From Scatosoma sp045533485 (lineage in GTDB: Bacteria; Bacillota; Clostridia; Christensenellales; Borkfalkiaceae): a stretch of DNA of 42,089 nucleotides. This document shows, in pieces, positions 1 to 9,906 of this stretch. The notes beneath the pieces are model-generated. The model made no database searches. It was given only the letters and a program-made list of their open reading frames with translations, and was not told the DNA's origin. How positions within the stretch are numbered: the first letter of the stretch is position 1; each line of letters begins with the position of its first letter. Where the stretch lies: the NCBI GenBank assembly GCA_045533485.1, contig JAZSHX010000007.1, positions 1-42,089 on the forward strand, read 5' to 3'. The position numbers were made by a program, and so were the translations under genes.

Positions 1-1202
<1,202 letters not shown>

Positions 1203-1277
1203 TAATTTTACTTATTCTTTCTACTCGTCTTTACTTCAAAAATTCTATAACTCTTACTCGACTAATTTCTTTAATGC

Positions 1278-1289
1278 AGTTCAAGAGCC
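1278..1289 (-). promoter_or_regulatory. boxA-like antitermination site in the 23S leader
   Basis: On the minus strand this reads GGCTCTTGAACT, matching E. coli boxA TGCTCTTTAACA at 9 of 12 positions including the GCTCTT core. It lies about 75 nt upstream of the 23S 5' end, within the transcribed leader predicted from the promoter at 1497-1525. A boxA in a 23S-only leader would recruit NusB/S10 antitermination, as in normal rrn operons. Motif match only. Confidence 0.5.
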
Positions 1290-1496
1290 TTAAAATTGCT
1301 TTTAACGTCTTTTACTTTGTATTAACCAAATTAGCTTTTCTTAACTAATATGAAAATTTTTCTTTGCCTTTCGTACTCGTCTATATATTCTCTATATAAA
1401 CATACTTTTTGCTATGCAGTTGTTAATCTTCTAATTGTACTTATCTACAGATAAGTTGTTGTCAAAAAAACGCTCTCGTCAATTGACAGCTTAAAC

Positions 1497-1525
1497 ATAA
1501 TACCATTATAAAGGCGACTTGTCAA
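1497..1525 (-). promoter_or_regulatory. Promoter of the 23S gene, with UP element upstream
   Basis: Minus strand: TTGACA (1525-1520), 17-bp spacer, TATTAT (1502-1497), placing the start near 1490 and giving a leader of about 290 nt before the 23S. Directly upstream of the -35 (about 1526-1583) is an almost pure A/T tract with repeated A-runs, as in rRNA UP elements. The tRNA operon promoter at 41446-41474 has the same arrangement. The leader (1203-1490) has no tRNA, ORF or 16S sequence; it does hold a perfect short palindrome at 1439-1456 (ACTTATCT-AC-AGATAAGT). I see no feature in 1584-1676 apart from GC-rich palindromic sequence near 1650-1675. Confidence 0.75.
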
Positions 1526-1676
1526 GCATTTTTGAAAAACTTTTTTTATTTTTTTTATATTTTTTCAATTTTTTTTCAATTCAAGGGTTTTCTTTGCTAA
1601 AAATCGCCAAGCGCGCACTTCTTCACAATATAATATATGCGTACGCCTACATAACGCGCGCACGCGCGTAGCACGC

Positions 1677-2885
1677 CTATTTTATATCTATACTTTCACG
1701 CTTTGGCTGGTTTTTCTGCGTTTTCAACAGGGAAATCCCCACCAAAACCACAACGGGGAATACAATCGCCGCAACCAACCCCGCAGATAAATTACCGCCG
1801 TTGCCTCCTGCAATCATACCAACCAGCGTAGGACCTGCCGCACAGCCAAAATCGCCCGCAAGCGCCATCAACGCATACATCGCTGTGCCGCCCTTAGGCA
1901 AACGTACCGCCGCCATACTAAACGTCCCCGGCCAAAAAATCCCCACGGAAAAACCGCAAAGTGCGCAACCGATAAGCGCAAACACGGCGTTTTGCGACAG
2001 CGAAGCCACCAAATAACACACGACACACAGCCCTGCGCTTATCATCATCGCCGGTTTTAAGGCAAGCTTTTCGCTAAATTTCCCGTACAAGGCGCGCGCC
2101 GTACCCATACACGCCGCAAACGCGCAAGGACCAGCCAAATCCCCGACCGTTTTGGATACCTTCAAGCCCGATTCAGCAAAAGTCGACGCCCATTGTGCTA
2201 TCGATTGTTCCGCCGCACCTGCACACACGATAACCACCAAGAACAGCCAAAATACTTTTTCTTTAAGTAGCCCCGAAAGCGGCGTTTGCTCCCCTTCTTT
2301 GACGATAGGATAGATAGGCACGCAAGCAAAATGCAAAATGTTTACAAGCGGAACAATCGCCCAAAGACACGCCATTACGCGCCAGTTTTCCACACCGAAC
2401 AGCACAAAAAATGCCGTGGAAAACAGCACGACCGCTACCTGTCCCCAGCAATAAAAAGAGTGCAATAAACTCATCGAACCTTCTTTATTATCCGTGGGGC
2501 ACGCTTCGATAATGGGAGATATCAGCACTTCGATCAATCCGCCGCCGATTGCGTACAACACCACGGCAATCATCAAGCCCACATAGGGCGAAAGCAAATC
2601 GGGCAGCACCGCCATACCGATTAGCCCCACCGCCGAAAAGATATGCGCCGCAATTATACACGGCCGATATCCGATTTTATCGACAAACTTGGTCGCCAAA
2701 AAATCCACCGTCAATTGTACAAGAAAGTTGATGGTCGTAATCAACGTAATGCTTTGCAAGGACAAGGAAAAAGACGAAGCAAAGGTCAAAAATAAAAGCG
2801 GCGCGAAATTAATCACGATCGCTTGAGTGATGTGTCCCAGATAACACGCGCGGATGGTATGCTTATAATGCTGTAATTTTTTCAT
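1677..2885 (-). CDS. MFS transporter, possibly sugar or sugar-permease type
   Basis: This is a 402-residue polytopic membrane protein with about 12 hydrophobic segments and the fold-typical MFS layout: a DFLATKFVDKIGYRP motif in the loop after helix 2, and a long cytoplasmic loop in the middle (about 190-210, PIVKEGEQTPLSG). It resembles fucose-permease-like MFS families that have no associated enzyme. It should act as a secondary carrier in the cytoplasmic membrane; the substrate cannot be read from the sequence. It follows the small zinc-ribbon gene by 48 nt and probably shares the promoter at 3166-3194. The SD is weak (GAAAG about 5 nt before ATG). Its stop is close to the promoter of the downstream 23S gene. 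Confidence 0.8.
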   Translation of the reverse strand: MKKLQHYKHTIRACYLGHITQAIVINFAPLLFLTFASSFSLSLQSITLITTINFLVQLTVDFLATKFVDKIGYRPCIIAAHIFSAVGLIGMAVLPDLLSPYVGLMIAVVLYAIGGGLIEVLISPIIEACPTDNKEGSMSLLHSFYCWGQVAVVLFSTAFFVLFGVENWRVMACLWAIVPLVNILHFACVPIYPIVKEGEQTPLSGLLKEKVFWLFLVVIVCAGAAEQSIAQWASTFAESGLKVSKTVGDLAGPCAFAACMGTARALYGKFSEKLALKPAMMISAGLCVVCYLVASLSQNAVFALIGCALCGFSVGIFWPGTFSMAAVRLPKGGTAMYALMALAGDFGCAAGPTLVGMIAGGNGGNLSAGLVAAIVFPVVVLVGISLLKTQKNQPKRESIDIK

Positions 2886-2933
2886 AATTTTCTTTCGTTC
2901 AATGCGTACATGGTACGCTCTTTTTTATTTCTC

Positions 2934-3131
2934 TTATCTGCAACCGCTACAGGTTTTACAATTCCCCGAACACTTTTTCGTAGCTTTCCCCGTTGCGGAA
3001 AACATTTCCCCCGAATAATCGCGCACGCAAACTTCGCCGCAATCAGGGCATTTCACTTCGTCTAAATAGCTTTTCACAAGTTCATCAAAACGCTTGTTAC
3101 ATTTTGGGCATTTATACTGTAAAAAGGGCAT
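2934..3131 (-). CDS. FmdB-type zinc-ribbon protein, small
   Basis: This 65-residue protein has an N-terminal FmdB/CxxC-CxxC regulatory-protein domain: PFLQYKCPKCNKRFD, with Cys pairs at 8/11 and 28/31 (CPDCG) that should bind one zinc. A second Cys-rich tail (KKCSGNCKTCSGCR) ends the protein. A longer reading from an upstream ATG exists, but the start at 3131 is preferred: GGAGAG lies 6-7 nt upstream and the family normally begins M-P-x-Y/L. Role is unknown; family members are small, often co-transcribed with unrelated genes. First gene of a two-gene unit with the MFS transporter. Confidence 0.75.
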   Translation of the reverse strand: MPFLQYKCPKCNKRFDELVKSYLDEVKCPDCGEVCVRDYSGEMFSATGKATKKCSGNCKTCSGCR

Positions 3132-3165
3132 TTTTTTCTCTCCGTTTGTATGTTTATACGCACTT

Positions 3166-3194
3166 ATTATACTGCGTGCGCAGCAAATTTGCAA
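3166..3194 (-). promoter_or_regulatory. Sigma-A promoter for the zinc-ribbon/MFS unit
   Basis: Minus strand: TTGCAA (3194-3189), 17-bp spacer, TATAAT (3171-3166). The predicted start near 3159 is about 28 nt before the ATG at 3131, which leaves room for the SD. Confidence 0.65.
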
Positions 3195-3285
3195 CCCTTT
3201 TTTATACAAATACATAAAACAAGAAGAAAAAATATACTAAAACGTTTCTATAATCCCCTTGCGCCGCTTACGATTTCTCTATACG

Positions 3286-3319
3286 CACACGGCAGGATGC
3301 AAAAGCATCCTGCCGTGTG
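3286..3319 (-). terminator. Perfect 15-bp hairpin after the GH78 gene
   Basis: CACACGGCAGGATGC at 3286-3300 is the exact complement of GCATCCTGCCGTGTG at 3305-3319, with an AAAA loop. It lies 5 nt after the stop of the minus-strand glycosidase gene. No U-run follows on either strand, so it may be a 3'-end stabiliser or a weak terminator and not a classical intrinsic terminator. Confidence 0.55.
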
Positions 3320-3323
3320 ACTG

Positions 3324-5561
3324 TTACTTGTATTCGATGACTTTTAATTGAGCGCCTTTGGGCAATTCCGCTTTCAGCGGTACTGTGCAAGGGAGCGCAA
3401 TCGTATATTGTTTTTGTCCATCAACCGTTTCACAGCTAACCGCAATTTCCCCAACAGGCGTAGGAACAACGCCCTTGAACGCGGAAACGTTGCCGCACGG
3501 CTGAAAAAGAATCTCACCGTACCCTGCCGTCTGCGGACGAATACCAAGAACGTATGCACTCAAAAGATACGTACACCCCGAAGACCACGCGTGCGAACGA
3601 ATTTGCCAGCTATCCGTTGGATGATTAGGCGCATATTCCCAAAAGGTTTTTGCGCCTTTTTTCAGCATTGTTCCCCAGCAATTTTTAATCAGTTGCAACG
3701 CACCGTCTTCATCCCCCAAAAGAAATCGCGCTTCCGCTTCGTAGGTGCAAAAAGGCGGAGAAATGGTATAAACGCCGTCGCGCGTGTCCTTGGCGCGTGA
3801 AGGCGCGCTCAGCATCGTGCTCCCGTACGGCGACCAGTTTTTATCGCGTAACGTTTTCATAATCGTAGCCGCACGGCTTTCATCCGCCAGCCCAAACAGC
3901 AGCGCAAGAACATTTCCGTCCTGCGGAACGTAAGCGGTATCATACGTGTCTATATAAGCGCCATGTTCTTCGCTCCATAACCGTTGGTTAAACGCGCCGT
4001 AAACCCGATCCGCCATCTCCGCCCAAGTTTTACCCCGTTCATCTTGCAGTTTTTCCGCCAAAGCACTCATACAGCGAAGGCTTTGATACAAAAGTGCGTT
4101 CAAATACGGACGTTCCCCCAACCGATCTATACTGCAACCGTAGTCCACTGGTCCAAAACCCCGATTGAAAGCGCCGCCGGGAATAGGATATTGATAAATC
4201 AATCCTTCGCGGTTGGTTTTGGCAATCATCCACTCCAAACAAGTCGCCATTTCTTCAAAGTATTTTTCTACAAATTGCGTATCGTCAAAATACCGATTGT
4301 GATTATAGAACATAATGATACGCCACGCAGGATAGTCCCAAAGCAAAGACGAACTGTCGAAAATATCCGTTCGCAAGCCGCCGTCCCGCCCTGCTTCTGT
4401 CAGCGAAAGCGACGCGTCCACCAAAGGCGCGTTGCCAAACGTATAATAATCCACCAGCGCATCAATAATCCCATCGCCGCTAAAAAATTTCATTTCATTT
4501 CGCGGACAACTTTCATATTCTTGGTGCTTATTCACCAAAAGGGTGTATTTCCCCACTTCCCAAATTTCGTTCAAAAGCGCATCATTGCACGCAAACCAAC
4601 CGACACTTTCGCCGCTGAGCATACTCAAATGCAAGCGCACGTCACGAATTTGAACGTTCGGCTGATTTGCCGCAATTTTCAAATAGCGAAAAGCGCGGCG
4701 GCGCGGGATCAAAATACGTTGTTTCCCCTTTTCAAAAGGAATACGGATGGTAAGAAGCTTGATAACTTCGGAAGAAAAAGCGTCGGGTGCGCCAACAGTC
4801 AAATCGGCAACGTCTTCGTTATAATCAAAGGTAGCAACCAGTTCTCCAGCTTCCGCCGCTTGATATTCAAAAGCAAGATATCCCACGTGAAGCCGCCCGA
4901 AATCATAGATTGTCCAAGTCCCGTTTTCATCCGTCTCCGTTTGCAAAACGGCTTGGGGATAGGCATCTGTTTGTTGCGGCGCAAGGCGATAAGAAACATA
5001 TTCTTTTCCTGCAACGTCCGCAACAGCAGGCGGAACAACACGCGCCTTGGGCTCTCTAAAAAGAGCGGCACAACACCAAAAGCGTTGGTATTCGGCAAGA
5101 GTTACCTGAGAAAAAACGCAAGGCGTTTGCATTTCACCGCACCAAACTGCTTGCCAAGATTCGTCGGTTGCAATTTGACGGATTTGTTTGTCTTGGTGCA
5201 ATTCCAGCTGCGCGGCAACGGCAGAAAACCAACCGCCCCTACGCGCACCAGCTTGCTCCCCTGCCGATTGAAAATAATGCCCCACGTATCTTAACTGTAT
5301 GGTATTTTCTCCGCATTTTAAGGCAGACGTGCATTCCACGTAGGTAATACGGTTGTGGTATCGACCGCAACTGCTTTCAATAAACCGACCGTTGATAAAA
5401 ATAGCGCAAACGCCTTTGGAATTTAAGCGAATAGCGGCAAATTCAGGCAGTTGTTCCAAGAAAAAGGTCTTTGTGTAACAAATTTCTTCTTCGCCGCCTT
5501 CTTTCAAACAGCCAATCCAAGAAATATCGGTTAATTTTTGTATAGAACGAACGGTTTGCAT
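3324..5561 (-). CDS. GH78-like alpha-L-rhamnosidase
   Basis: The 745-residue protein has an N-terminal beta-sandwich region, an (alpha/alpha)6-barrel from about 320 and a C-terminal beta domain, the usual bacterial rhamnosidase layout. The key block is YESCPRNEMKFFSGDG, equivalent to the family's DCPQRDERLGWTGD stretch that carries the general acid; the Glu and the GD pair are kept, but the first Asp is Ser. SIDRLGERPY and WSSGCTYLLSAYVLGIRP in the barrel also fit. There is no signal peptide, so it should cleave rhamnosides (or related alpha-linked sugars) in the cytoplasm after import. The start at 5561 uses ATG with GGAG 10 nt upstream; longer readings exist. Monocistronic: promoter 5659-5687, hairpin 3286-3319. 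Substrate specificity is an inference. Confidence 0.8.
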   Translation of the reverse strand: MQTVRSIQKLTDISWIGCLKEGGEEEICYTKTFFLEQLPEFAAIRLNSKGVCAIFINGRFIESSCGRYHNRITYVECTSALKCGENTIQLRYVGHYFQSAGEQAGARRGGWFSAVAAQLELHQDKQIRQIATDESWQAVWCGEMQTPCVFSQVTLAEYQRFWCCAALFREPKARVVPPAVADVAGKEYVSYRLAPQQTDAYPQAVLQTETDENGTWTIYDFGRLHVGYLAFEYQAAEAGELVATFDYNEDVADLTVGAPDAFSSEVIKLLTIRIPFEKGKQRILIPRRRAFRYLKIAANQPNVQIRDVRLHLSMLSGESVGWFACNDALLNEIWEVGKYTLLVNKHQEYESCPRNEMKFFSGDGIIDALVDYYTFGNAPLVDASLSLTEAGRDGGLRTDIFDSSSLLWDYPAWRIIMFYNHNRYFDDTQFVEKYFEEMATCLEWMIAKTNREGLIYQYPIPGGAFNRGFGPVDYGCSIDRLGERPYLNALLYQSLRCMSALAEKLQDERGKTWAEMADRVYGAFNQRLWSEEHGAYIDTYDTAYVPQDGNVLALLFGLADESRAATIMKTLRDKNWSPYGSTMLSAPSRAKDTRDGVYTISPPFCTYEAEARFLLGDEDGALQLIKNCWGTMLKKGAKTFWEYAPNHPTDSWQIRSHAWSSGCTYLLSAYVLGIRPQTAGYGEILFQPCGNVSAFKGVVPTPVGEIAVSCETVDGQKQYTIALPCTVPLKAELPKGAQLKVIEYK

Positions 5562-5658
5562 ACAATAACGTCTCCTATACATTATTTCCACGAAAGCTTA
5601 TAAGATATTTTGCTTGATATCCCTTTACGTTTTGTGTATAGTGGGAATTCTGCTTTCT

Positions 5659-5687
5659 ATTATACAACCTTTCGTTGAAAAATGCAA
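5659..5687 (-). promoter_or_regulatory. Sigma-A promoter for the GH78 gene
   Basis: Minus strand: TTGCAT (5687-5682), 17-bp spacer, TATAAT (5664-5659). The start near 5652 gives a leader of about 90 nt. Confidence 0.65.
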
Positions 5688-5716
5688 TAGTAAAAATGTA
5701 TAAGCCATACGCAAAA

Positions 5717-5733
5717 CTGCAATTTTCTTGCAG
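5717..5733 (-). terminator. Weak hairpin after the M1 peptidase gene
   Basis: CTGCAA at 5717-5722 pairs with TTGCAG at 5728-5733; on the minus strand TTTTG follows. It is only 6 bp, immediately after the stop codon, so termination is a guess from position. Confidence 0.35.
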
Positions 5734-5736
5734 CCC

Positions 5737-7191
5737 TTACAAAATGGCTTTTCCCTGCAAAAAACTCTCAAAAAAACCGTCCACGTCCAGTCCCACGCGC
5801 TCAAAAGCGGCGATAAAATCTTCCGCGCGCGCCGTTTTATACAAATTGTGCTTGTAATATTCACGCAAGCCGTCGAAAAAAGCGTCGTCCCCCACCGCTT
5901 TACGCAAGGTGTCCAGCATCACCACCGCCTTATCAAACGCCAAGCATTTGTATTCATATTCACTCACGTACCCGTCCAGCGCACGCGTCATTTTCGTGTC
6001 CGTCCTGCCCAAAACACTGCCATACACGTCGTAATATGAACGGTATTCCTTCAATGCGTCCTGCACGGCTCGATCGCGCGCCACACCGTATTTTTCATAA
6101 GTATCGAAAAACGCCAACGCCGAATATTCCGCCACGCCTTCGTCCTGCCACGCGTTGTCGATTTGATTGCTCCCTACCGCAACACCCCACCATTGATGCG
6201 CCGTTTCATGCACGATAGCGCGCACCTGCGCTTCGCCCGTAAGTTCGTCGGAAATCATTGACAGACAGGGATATTCCATCCCCCCGTAGCAAAACCCCGT
6301 CTGCGCCACCGCATACCGCGCGTACGGGTATTCCCCAAACGTCTTTTCAAAAAAGCTAAACGCTTCCGCTATCAAATCCAAGGTCTTTTCCGCCTGCGCG
6401 TCGGCATAATAGTAATATTCCACCACGTTACCGCCCACGTCCTTTTGCAAAAGCCGAAACTTCGCAGAGCAAACCGCGGCAAAATCACGCACGCACGGCG
6501 CGGAAAACACGTACGCGCGCTTACTTTCCAAAACGTTTTCCTGCACGAGCGTTCCCGTCGCCGCCACCGCATATTCCTTGGGCAAAGTCAACGACACGGT
6601 ATAATCGGCAAAATCCTGATAAAAGGGATCGCCTATCGCCGTATAGTACGTTTCCTTAAACGCGTCGCCTTCCACGCCGCATAAAACGGGAAACGCGTTT
6701 GCCAAATTGACGGTATGCTGCGTACCCCCCGTACGGTGGTTGACGCGCGCCAGCTTGACTAAAAACCCGATATCCACCACCAAGCTTTCGTTGGGATACA
6801 GCTCTTCTTGCAAATACACGTAAAGTATATTTTCATCATCGCCCAAAATTTCCCAGTTTTTCGCGCCTGTCACGCTGGAAATCACCATTTCCCCAAAGCT
6901 TTCCCCTTGATAATACGCCGCGTTCAAATAGCTTTTCAACACAGGGCTTTCTTTGGCGTCCTTTCTGTACGCGTTGGCATACAATTGAAATTTCAAAACG
7001 GACAACGCGCTATCCGTAGCGTTTTCAAACGTCACCTTATTCGTGCCCGTCAACGTCATCGTTTCGGGCACGTATTCCGCCGTAATCTCGTACACGGTAT
7101 GCACCTTTGCTTTATTTTCACAAGCCGTCAAACAAAAAACACACCCGAAAAAACAAATGCCTGCCATCAAAAAAGTCAGCGCTCTTTTCAT
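5737..7191 (-). CDS. M1-family (gluzincin) metallopeptidase lipoprotein
   Basis: A 484-residue exported zinc peptidase. The N-terminus is a lipoprotein signal peptide with lipobox LTAC (Cys24). The zinc site is HETAH at 328-332 with the third ligand Glu351 (DEG) 18 residues on, the exact M1 spacing; GGMEYP at 303-308 matches the family's exopeptidase GxMEN motif. It should be anchored to the outer face of the membrane and trim peptides from their N-termini. At this length it has the N-terminal beta domain and catalytic domain but lacks the long C-terminal helical domain of full-size aminopeptidases. Two ATGs are adjacent; 7191 sits 6-7 nt after AAGGAG and is preferred to 7194. Confidence 0.88.
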   Translation of the reverse strand: MKRALTFLMAGICFFGCVFCLTACENKAKVHTVYEITAEYVPETMTLTGTNKVTFENATDSALSVLKFQLYANAYRKDAKESPVLKSYLNAAYYQGESFGEMVISSVTGAKNWEILGDDENILYVYLQEELYPNESLVVDIGFLVKLARVNHRTGGTQHTVNLANAFPVLCGVEGDAFKETYYTAIGDPFYQDFADYTVSLTLPKEYAVAATGTLVQENVLESKRAYVFSAPCVRDFAAVCSAKFRLLQKDVGGNVVEYYYYADAQAEKTLDLIAEAFSFFEKTFGEYPYARYAVAQTGFCYGGMEYPCLSMISDELTGEAQVRAIVHETAHQWWGVAVGSNQIDNAWQDEGVAEYSALAFFDTYEKYGVARDRAVQDALKEYRSYYDVYGSVLGRTDTKMTRALDGYVSEYEYKCLAFDKAVVMLDTLRKAVGDDAFFDGLREYYKHNLYKTARAEDFIAAFERVGLDVDGFFESFLQGKAIL

Positions 7192-7255
7192 CATTTTCTC
7201 CTTTTGAACTGTTACAATATACCTATGCGCGCAAAGGAGCAGTTATGATAAAAGA

Positions 7256-7281
7256 GCGGATTGTTTAGTGAAACAATCCGC
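7256..7281 (-). terminator. Intrinsic terminator of the GLUG lipoprotein operon
   Basis: GCGGATTGTTT (7256-7266), loop AGTG, AAACAATCCGC (7271-7281): a perfect 11-bp stem 23 nt after the lipoprotein stop codon, followed on the minus strand by TCTTTTAT. Confidence 0.75.
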
Positions 7282-7304
7282 CGCCAGCTATATTTGTTTT
7301 TCTC

Positions 7305-8576
7305 TTATTCCGCCACGTACGGCTTCAAAACCAAATCGCCGTCTTCCTTTTTTTCCCAGTAATCCACTTCCCCGATTTCCGTCACGGGAAACTCCACGGC
7401 GTTTACGGCGTACACGAAATAAAACCCACTCACTTCGTTTCCGCTTCCGTCCACTACGGGATAATTTTGATCTCCTAATCCTACAAGATACAAATTCTCC
7501 AAAAGCCCGCTTCTATCCTGCACAAAGCTATCCACGAGCACCGTTTCCCCATCGTTACTGCGCCAACTGCGCGGCCCCTTAAAATACAAATTCTTCAGCT
7601 TCGCGTTGCTCATCGTTCGCGCCGTAAAATAACCCCACTTAATCGTCGTGATAAACAAACCGCTATTCTTCTCTTCCACGGAAAAGTTCGTTTCAACAAC
7701 GCCTTCCGTTCTATCTTCGTGATACCCAAAACAGTTATGTAAGCTACCGTCGATTGAACCCACGAACATACCGATGAACGCCGTTTTATAACGCCAGCCC
7801 TGCGGTTTAGACACAATTTGCATTTTTTGTACGGCAACTTCGCAGGCATAGGTTTGCGAACTCTTTTCTGCCGCGCCCACCAAACCGCCGATATACGATT
7901 GCTCCAAATTATGCGCCGAAAGGTACACCGTCGATTTACAATAAGCCACGCTGCCGCTTCTCAAATGCCCGACGATACCGCCGAAAAACCGCCCCGTGAA
8001 ATTGATATTCACGTCCGTTTGACAATTCACGATTGTCGTGTTATCCGCGCAGCCCAGCAAGCCGCCGCAGCCGTTATCGCTGTACCCGTATTGATCCACC
8101 CAAAACGCAACTTCCGTATGCTTAGATAAAGCAACCGAACAATTTTCAATCGTCGAACCCGTCGCCGACGCCGCCAAACCGCCAAACCAGTACCCATCGC
8201 CCGTTCCGCTTACGTTGACGTTCATATCGTATACGATTTTCAAATTTTTCACCGTACTGGACTGTATATCCTTAAACAATCCCTTGGTGGAATTTGCAAC
8301 CTTTCCTTCTTCCCCCTTAATCGTAATCGTATACCCGTTCCCGTCGATAATCTGCCCTTCCAAAGCGCGATCGCCGTCGATAAAACCTTCGTCCGCCGTA
8401 TGCAAAACGATATCCTGCGCAAGCGTGATATTTTTATCCAAAGCGCCGTAAAATTCTTCCGCCGTCGTCACCGTAACCGTTTTCGATTCTTTATTCTTTT
8501 TCCCACAAGCGGAAACCGCCGACGCAAACCCAACGCTCATTACAACCGCCAAAACAATCGCCAACTTTTTCTTCAT
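7305..8576 (-). CDS. GLUG-repeat surface lipoprotein 1
   Basis: A 423-residue lipoprotein: signal peptide, lipobox VSAC (Cys24), a Lys-rich spacer, then a repeat region of the GLUG type typical of right-handed beta-helix surface proteins. Four repeats are clear: GGLAASATGSTIENCSV, GGLLGCADNTTIVNCQT, GGIVGHLRSGSVAYCKS and GGLVGAAEKSSQ. An adhesin-like or structural role on the cell surface is an inference; no catalytic motif is seen. It is the second gene of a two-gene operon with a paralogue 22 nt upstream, ahead of a terminator. SD AGGAG lies 7 nt before the ATG. Confidence 0.75.
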   Translation of the reverse strand: MKKKLAIVLAVVMSVGFASAVSACGKKNKESKTVTVTTAEEFYGALDKNITLAQDIVLHTADEGFIDGDRALEGQIIDGNGYTITIKGEEGKVANSTKGLFKDIQSSTVKNLKIVYDMNVNVSGTGDGYWFGGLAASATGSTIENCSVALSKHTEVAFWVDQYGYSDNGCGGLLGCADNTTIVNCQTDVNINFTGRFFGGIVGHLRSGSVAYCKSTVYLSAHNLEQSYIGGLVGAAEKSSQTYACEVAVQKMQIVSKPQGWRYKTAFIGMFVGSIDGSLHNCFGYHEDRTEGVVETNFSVEEKNSGLFITTIKWGYFTARTMSNAKLKNLYFKGPRSWRSNDGETVLVDSFVQDRSGLLENLYLVGLGDQNYPVVDGSGNEVSGFYFVYAVNAVEFPVTEIGEVDYWEKKEDGDLVLKPYVAE

Positions 8577-8598
8577 CGTGTTTCTCCTTAATTTTTAA

Positions 8599-9810
8599 TT
8601 ACACAGCCCTATAAAACGCCTTTAACCCAAACGGCAAGCTACCGTCAACGCGCACAAAGAAATTCCAAACGCTTTCGTCAAAATCCAAATCCGACGTACT
8701 ATCTTCCCCGTACTTATTCTTATAAGTACCCGTCCCCGTCATAAATTCCTTGGTCAAAAGCAAATCCTTTATCACTTGCTCGACGCCCGAAGCGTTACCG
8801 CTTTTCACCGTCACGTTCGACGTTGTCAGCATACCCACGTACGCGTCGGGATCTCTGTCAATCGCGTCTTGGTCAAATATCGTTTGGTATGCGTAATACA
8901 CGCGCGACGTTTTCGCGCTATCCCCTTCTTGCAACGCCCAATCGTGCGCCACGTTATACGACGTTTGATTGTAACAGTAATACGCGTCCGCCACCGACAC
9001 GCAACCGTCGATCACCGTTTGATCGTACACGTAGCCAATGATACCGCCCACGTAGCTAATCGCCGTTACGTACACTATACCCCTGCCTTGCGAAGCCGCC
9101 GTGATTTCCCCTTGAAAAACGCAATGCTTAATCGTTGTATCATACCCCGATTGCCCGATAAAACCGCCGATATAATATTTCCACGCGTTTTTCGAACCGC
9201 TTGTATCTATCGACACGTCACTGTGGCAATTTTCCATCACCGTTCTTTCCGCATATCCCAAAAAACCGCCGAAAGACGCCTGCGATCCCGTTTCCGCAAA
9301 TTCGTTGTTTGCGGTAATTTTCCCTTTTGCGTAGCAGTTTTTTATCTCAAACGTATTGTCGTTGTAGCCGCCTTTCGCAAACCCAACGAACGCGCCTGCA
9401 TACACTTCTTCGCTGTTGGAACGCATTTCCAAAGTAAAATCCACAAGCGCAAGATTGACGATAGAATGCTTATAATTCTCCGTATCGTCCAACGAACGGA
9501 AGAGCCCGTACGCATTGTTCGAGCTTCTAATATGGATATTTTTAATGATATGCCCTTGCCCGTCCAGCTGACCGCACAAAACGCCTGCGTCGTAGCTAAG
9601 CCCCTGACAATCGATATCGTTATCCAACACGTAGCGCACGTACGCGTCGCCTTTCTCTTTTTGCATCTTCGCCAAATCTTCCTTGGTGGAAATATGTATT
9701 TCTTCCGCAAAAGCAATCTCTTTCTGCTTCTTATCCTTGCAACCGCCCAGAGCAAACAAAGCAATCGCGCCCATCAAACAAGCCATCGTCAAAGTCAACC
9801 ATTTTTTCAT
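8599..9810 (-). CDS. GLUG-repeat surface lipoprotein 2, operon leader
   Basis: A 403-residue paralogue of the downstream lipoprotein. Signal peptide with lipobox LGGC (Cys24), then a HIS-x-EDL region (LDNDIDCQG), and GLUG-like repeats: GAFVGFAKGGYNDNTFEIKNCY, GGFLGYAERTVMENCHS, GGFIGQSGYDTTIKHCV, GGIIGYVYDQTVIDGCVS. It is predicted to be lipid-anchored outside the cell; function unknown. SD AGGAG lies 7 nt before the ATG. A perfect-consensus promoter at 9845-9873 drives it, and operator-like repeats inside that promoter point to control by the divergent XRE regulator at 9907. Confidence 0.75.
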   Translation of the reverse strand: MKKWLTLTMACLMGAIALFALGGCKDKKQKEIAFAEEIHISTKEDLAKMQKEKGDAYVRYVLDNDIDCQGLSYDAGVLCGQLDGQGHIIKNIHIRSSNNAYGLFRSLDDTENYKHSIVNLALVDFTLEMRSNSEEVYAGAFVGFAKGGYNDNTFEIKNCYAKGKITANNEFAETGSQASFGGFLGYAERTVMENCHSDVSIDTSGSKNAWKYYIGGFIGQSGYDTTIKHCVFQGEITAASQGRGIVYVTAISYVGGIIGYVYDQTVIDGCVSVADAYYCYNQTSYNVAHDWALQEGDSAKTSRVYYAYQTIFDQDAIDRDPDAYVGMLTTSNVTVKSGNASGVEQVIKDLLLTKEFMTGTGTYKNKYGEDSTSDLDFDESVWNFFVRVDGSLPFGLKAFYRAV

Positions 9811-9844
9811 AGTGCTTCTCCTTATTTTCAGTCTTCTATATTCT

Positions 9845-9873
9845 ATTATAGTAAGTTTTTAACTTACTGTCAA
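9845..9873 (-). promoter_or_regulatory. Consensus promoter of the GLUG lipoprotein operon
   Basis: Minus strand: TTGACA (9873-9868), exactly 17 bp, TATAAT (9850-9845). A full-consensus promoter whose whole spacer is an inverted repeat (next entry), as expected for one that must be held off by a repressor. Confidence 0.85.
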
Positions 9874-9886
9874 GTAATAACTTACC
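9850..9886. promoter_or_regulatory. Operator-like repeats between lipoproteins and XRE gene
   Basis: Site 1 is AGTAAGTT-TTT-AACTTACT at 9850-9868, a perfect 8-bp-arm inverted repeat lying between the -35 and -10 of the minus promoter. Site 2 at 9869-9886 (GTCAAGT-AATA-ACTTACC) is an imperfect copy with the same ACTTAC half-site; it overlaps the minus -35 and lies upstream of the plus -10. Together they look like paired binding sites for the small XRE protein encoded next to them, controlling both directions. Inference from placement and symmetry. Confidence 0.7.
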
Positions 9887-9894
9887 ATTTTATA

Positions 9895-9900
9895 TATAAT
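9895..9900 (+). promoter_or_regulatory. -10 element of the XRE gene, leaderless transcript likely
   Basis: TATAAT on the plus strand ends 6 nt before the ATG at 9907, so the start point would be at or next to the A of ATG. No SD precedes this ATG. There is no good -35 at 17-18 bp; that position falls inside operator site 2. A leaderless mRNA with autoregulation is the simplest reading. Confidence 0.5.
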
Positions 9901-9906
9901 AACTTT

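Noticed and set aside
2899..2930. GCGTAC-ATG-GTACGC hairpin followed by T-run on the plus strand
   Set aside because: No plus-strand gene precedes it, and it lies in the short gap of a minus-strand operon; probably chance.
3984..5294. 436-residue plus-strand frame opposite the GH78 gene
   Set aside because: Arg/Phe/Ile-rich shadow of the rhamnosidase; no SD or domain.
7240..7269. Seven-codon ORF with a good SD (AAAGGAG, ATG at 7246) running into the hairpin at 7256-7281
   Set aside because: It looks like a leader peptide with an attenuator, but no plus-strand gene follows; the hairpin is explained as the lipoprotein terminator.
8776..9906. Upstream extension of the XRE frame to 446 residues
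   Set aside because: Antisense to the lipoprotein gene; the HTH domain begins at the ATG at 9907.
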